Positions 61,701 through 64,000 of a stretch of DNA of 64,000 nt are shown here, one piece after another. The stretch comes from Pseudomonas putida (GTDB lineage Bacteria > Pseudomonadota > Gammaproteobacteria > Pseudomonadales > Pseudomonadaceae). The notes beneath the pieces were generated by a model, which was given only the letters and a program-made list of their open reading frames with translations, was not told the origin of the DNA and did no database searches. The number at the start of each line of letters is the position of its first letter. Position 1 is the stretch's first letter. The stretch covers positions 1,054,001-1,118,000 of the forward strand of contig NZ_CP026115.2 of the NCBI RefSeq assembly GCF_009883635.2, written 5' to 3'. The position numbers were made by a program, and so were the translations under genes.

Positions 61701-62042
61701 ATGCTTGATATCCATTCATCCAAGGGAGCGGCGCAACATAATGTCCATGGCCTGGAACGGGTCGGCTCACTCGCTGGCGGTGCGCTGATGTTCACCAAGG
61801 GGTTGCGCCACGGTGGGCTGATTGGGCTGTTGCAGATGGTGGTCGGTGGCCTGGCAGTGGCCCGCGGGGTCAGCGGGCATTGCTCGACCAAGGCCTGGTG
61901 GCAGAAGCATCGGAAGGAATATCACCGCTTGCGTTCGGATATCGAGCGCAGTGCGGCGGAGCTGGAGGTGCTCAGGGCCAGTGCCGAGGCGGCTACCCGG
62001 GGGGTGAGCGTGACCGGCAAGGATCCTTTGACTGGCCGTTGA
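61701..62042 (+). CDS. DUF2892-like membrane protein
   Basis: A 113-residue protein with the DUF2892/YgaP-like membrane segment (NVHGLERVGSLAGGALMFTK, 20; GGLIGLLQMVVGGLAVARGV, 20) ending in the GHCS motif, followed by a charged helical tail (KHRKEYHRLRSDIERSAAEL, 20). Function is unknown. A very strong AAGGAGG precedes ATG 61701. The long perfect REP pair follows 10 nt after its stop. Confidence 0.83.
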   Translation: MLDIHSSKGAAQHNVHGLERVGSLAGGALMFTKGLRHGGLIGLLQMVVGGLAVARGVSGHCSTKAWWQKHRKEYHRLRSDIERSAAELEVLRASAEAATRGVSVTGKDPLTGR

Positions 62043-62052
62043 ATCTGCTTTG

Positions 62053-62176
62053 CCTGTACCGGCCCTTTCGCGGGGCAAGTCGGATCGCCGCACCGCCGCT
62101 CCTACAGGGTTACGCGATCCCCTGTAGGAGCGGCGGTGCGGCGATCCGACTTGCCCCGCGAAAGGGCCGGTACAGG
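62053..62176. repeat. 57-nt perfect inverted repeat (long-type REP pair)
   Basis: Arms 62053-62109 and 62120-62176 are identical inverted copies, 57 nt each, with a 10-nt loop. They carry the long REP variant with GTCGGATCGCCGCACCGCCG inside. The right arm ends exactly at the stop codon of the minus-strand gene at 62177. Confidence 0.92.
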
Positions 62177-63385
62177 CTAGCGCAAGGCTTTGCTTTGCAG
62201 CACGTCGGACCGGCGCCCCAGCACGTTCTCGCTGATCTGCACGAACTCTTCGGTGCTCACGCTGGGCAGGCGCATCAGCGCCCGGGTCACATCATCCAGC
62301 GAACGCTTGGCCTGGGTATGGATGCGGATTTCCTTGTCCAGCGCCTGCAACACCATCACCCCGCGGGCCACCTGCGCCGGGCTGGCATGCTCGGCACGCA
62401 GCTGGGTGACCTTGCCACCCAGCTTCTGCAGGCGTGCCTGCCACACCTCGTAACGGTCGTCGCTGATACCGCCAGCACGGCGCAACAGTTCGGTGGCGTA
62501 GTACTCGGTCAGGCCCTGGCCCAGCCAGTCGCTGTTGTCGCGCACACGAATCTGCGCAAATAGCTGCACCAGCTCGCGCAGCAGCGGGCTGCTGCCATTC
62601 TCGCTGACCATCGGCCGGCTGCTGTGCAGGTAGATCGAACCGTCGGCAGCCATCGCCCCGCGCCACATGCCATCACGGGCCCCCACCAGCAGCAGCTTGG
62701 CCGGGTTGCGCGGGAACACCGCCTGCAATTGCGGCCAGACGAAGGTCAGCAAGGTCAGGCTGTCCATCCGCCGCATGCCCTGCCCCACTGGCGCGGCCAC
62801 GGTAACGTCGGTCTCACCAAGGCGGGCGCGGCGGCTGCCAAGGTCGCCCGCGAGCATCCAGCCAGTCGGGCGGTCGAACAGGCGGGACACGTTGTCGATG
62901 CGGAACTTGTCTTTGCCGATGCGTGGCCAGGACGTTTCGATGCTCTTCCAGCCTTCAGGCAAATCGACCGTCAGGCGTGCCACCAGCTCGGTGCCGTCCT
63001 GCTGGTCGAGGCGCGCAGGCGGCACCAGCTGATCGCCCAGGAACAGCGCCCAATGCGGAGTAATGCGTGAGGAGTAGGCGCCGCTGCGCAGTTTCTGATC
63101 AAGCTTCACCCGGTAGCTGAGGCTGGTCTTGCCCGTCGCCGGGTGCCACACGCCGCGCTCGCCCTGTTGCTGCCACTGGCCATCGGCCTGGAAGCCACTA
63201 TAGGTGTCGGCCTTGCCCAGGTCGAAGTCCAGGCTGCGCACGGCACTGCCTTCGGCCAGGGTCAGGCGCACTTCGGCCTGGCCATTGGCAGGCAGCAGGC
63301 GCACTTGGTAATCGAGGTCGACTTTTTTCGCCCAGGCGGGCGAACAGGCCACAAGCCCGAGGAGCAACAACCACTGGCAACGCAT
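62177..63385 (-). CDS. exported gluzincin-like protein without zinc ligands (M1/M61-type fold)
   Basis: A 402-residue protein with a signal peptide (WLLLLGLVACSPAWAK; the LVAC could be a lipobox) and a catalytic-domain-like second half. Where M1/M61 peptidases have HExxH and a later E, this has RELVQ (270-274) and WLGQGLTEYYA (287-297, Q290). The general acid/base glutamate (E271) and the tyrosine remain, but all three zinc-binding positions are replaced. The N-terminal 170 residues are beta-rich, as in M61. It is probably a non-catalytic binding or scaffold protein in the cell envelope (inference). The nearby REP pair touches its stop. Confidence 0.75.
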   Translation of the reverse strand: MRCQWLLLLGLVACSPAWAKKVDLDYQVRLLPANGQAEVRLTLAEGSAVRSLDFDLGKADTYSGFQADGQWQQQGERGVWHPATGKTSLSYRVKLDQKLRSGAYSSRITPHWALFLGDQLVPPARLDQQDGTELVARLTVDLPEGWKSIETSWPRIGKDKFRIDNVSRLFDRPTGWMLAGDLGSRRARLGETDVTVAAPVGQGMRRMDSLTLLTFVWPQLQAVFPRNPAKLLLVGARDGMWRGAMAADGSIYLHSSRPMVSENGSSPLLRELVQLFAQIRVRDNSDWLGQGLTEYYATELLRRAGGISDDRYEVWQARLQKLGGKVTQLRAEHASPAQVARGVMVLQALDKEIRIHTQAKRSLDDVTRALMRLPSVSTEEFVQISENVLGRRSDVLQSKALR

Positions 63386-63425
63386 ACCGAAACTCCTTGT
63401 TCCTCAGAGGCGACGGGTGCGCCGT

Positions 63426-63875
63426 TCAGCTGGCGCGGAAAATCAGGTGGTCTTCCCAGTCGTCTTCGTCCACATCATGCTCACTGAGCATACGCCCCGA
63501 TTGCGATATGCGCTGTTCATGCACCTGCTTGCGGTCACCGCACACCAGGTGATGCCACTCGGGCAGGTCCTTGCCCTCGCTGACCAGGCGGTAACCACAG
63601 GTGCTCGGCAGCCATTTGAACTGGTCGGCCTTGCCCGGGGTGAGCTGGATGCAATCCGGCACATGGGCGAAGCGGTTGGGGTAGTCGCTGCACTGGCAGG
63701 TATCGAGGTCGAGCAGCTTGCAGGCGATGCGCGTGTAATAGACGCTGTTGTCGTCTTCATCCTCGAGCTTTTGCAGGCAGCACAGGCCGCAGCCGTCGCA
63801 CAGCGACTCCCACTCTTGCGGGCTGAGTTGTTCGAGGGTCTTGCGCCGCCAGAACGGCGCGCTGTCAGCGATCAT
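63426..63875 (-). CDS. ycgN: YcgN family cysteine-cluster protein (UPF0260)
   Basis: A 149-residue protein of the YkgJ/UPF0260 type. The CxxCxxCC cluster ([20 protein letters not shown], 20) and further cysteines in [20 protein letters not shown] (20), STCGYRLV and HHLVCGDR suggest a metal centre. ATG 63875 is preceded by AGGAAA; GTG 63878 would add one residue. Function is unknown. The final 125 bp of the window (63876-64000) contain no supported gene. Confidence 0.93.
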   Translation of the reverse strand: MIADSAPFWRRKTLEQLSPQEWESLCDGCGLCCLQKLEDEDDNSVYYTRIACKLLDLDTCQCSDYPNRFAHVPDCIQLTPGKADQFKWLPSTCGYRLVSEGKDLPEWHHLVCGDRKQVHEQRISQSGRMLSEHDVDEDDWEDHLIFRAS

Positions 63876-64000
63876 CACACGGGTTTCCTGCAGTCATCTT
63901 CCTGGCCGCGGTGCGCGGCGGCGCCAGTCTAGAGCCTGGCCTTCGGCAACGCCAGACCGCTTGTCAGTGCCAGGCGGACGCAGTAGCGTGCGTGCTTTGC

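Noticed and set aside
63876..64000. Start of another gene at the right edge
   Set aside because: A 23-codon open stretch on the minus strand from the edge to about 63930 is too short to support a call.
1..64000. tRNA, rRNA, CRISPR, prophage or transposase genes
   Set aside because: None was recognised: no clover-leaf sequences, no evenly spaced repeats, no integrase or transposase motifs. The repeated palindromes are REP elements, not CRISPR repeats.

Overview
The window is high-GC (roughly 63%) chromosomal DNA of a Pseudomonas, almost certainly the P. putida group. Evidence seen here: P. putida-type 35-bp REP palindromes (core GCGGGACAAGCCCGCTCC) between many genes, a DUF2790 secreted protein, tandem fadD genes, and a gene order (PPIase, ABC exporter, porin, KASIII, hrpA, glutamine synthetase/PuuB, fadD pair, lipase, MaoC, ECF sigma, later cysK, lpxO-like, pxp genes, ptrB-like, ycgN) that I recall from the P. 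putida core chromosome. I saw no rRNA or tRNA gene, prophage, IS transposase or CRISPR array.

Layout. 1-7.3 kb: an alpha/beta hydrolase with a periplasmic cyclophilin, an MsbA-type ABC exporter, an acetyltransferase-fold protein, a porin and a stand-alone KASIII-like enzyme. 7.5-11.4 kb: hrpA. 11.8-14.5 kb: gamma-glutamyl-polyamine ligase and oxidase (polyamine catabolism). 14.6-20 kb: two tandem acyl-CoA synthetases, a monoglyceride-lipase-like hydrolase and a MaoC hydratase (lipid metabolism). 20-22.7 kb: a four-gene ECF42-type sigma operon with DGPF/YCII, SRPBCC and SnoaL-like partners and a recognisable promoter. 22.8-23.7 kb: a large inverted-repeat element and a hicAB toxin-antitoxin pair. 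23.7-26.2 kb: threonine/serine dehydratase divergent from a MocR regulator. 26.2-33 kb: mostly small housekeeping and hypothetical genes (def, yihY-like, csbD-like, beta-helix protein, cvfB, lipoprotein). 33-43 kb: aceK, two DMT transporters, lpxO-like hydroxylase, cysK, DUF748, and a MoxR/vWA pair. 43-47.8 kb: 5-oxoprolinase operon pxpABC with an MFS transporter and a divergent LysR regulator. 48-53.6 kb: DUF2937, amidotransferase, oligopeptidase B, second copy of the inverted-repeat element, YajD nuclease and a SpoU-type methyltransferase. 53.6-59.7 kb: a five-gene catabolic operon (GntR regulator, FAD amine oxidase, MFS transporter, DapA-family lyase, aldehyde dehydrogenase) of unknown substrate, followed by a GABA-permease-like transporter. 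61.7-63.9 kb: DUF2892 protein, a gluzincin-like protein that has lost its zinc ligands, and YcgN.

The signals most worth following are: the orphan FAD/DapA/ALDH operon; two 245-270-nt fold-back elements (22777-23047 and 51967-52210); a textbook-looking ECF42 promoter; a pair of direct repeats 21 bp apart at the start of the MocR gene; a valine/proline-rich short reading frame upstream of a DMT exporter; and the dead peptidase. Gene identities rest on motif recognition by eye; no database search was possible.
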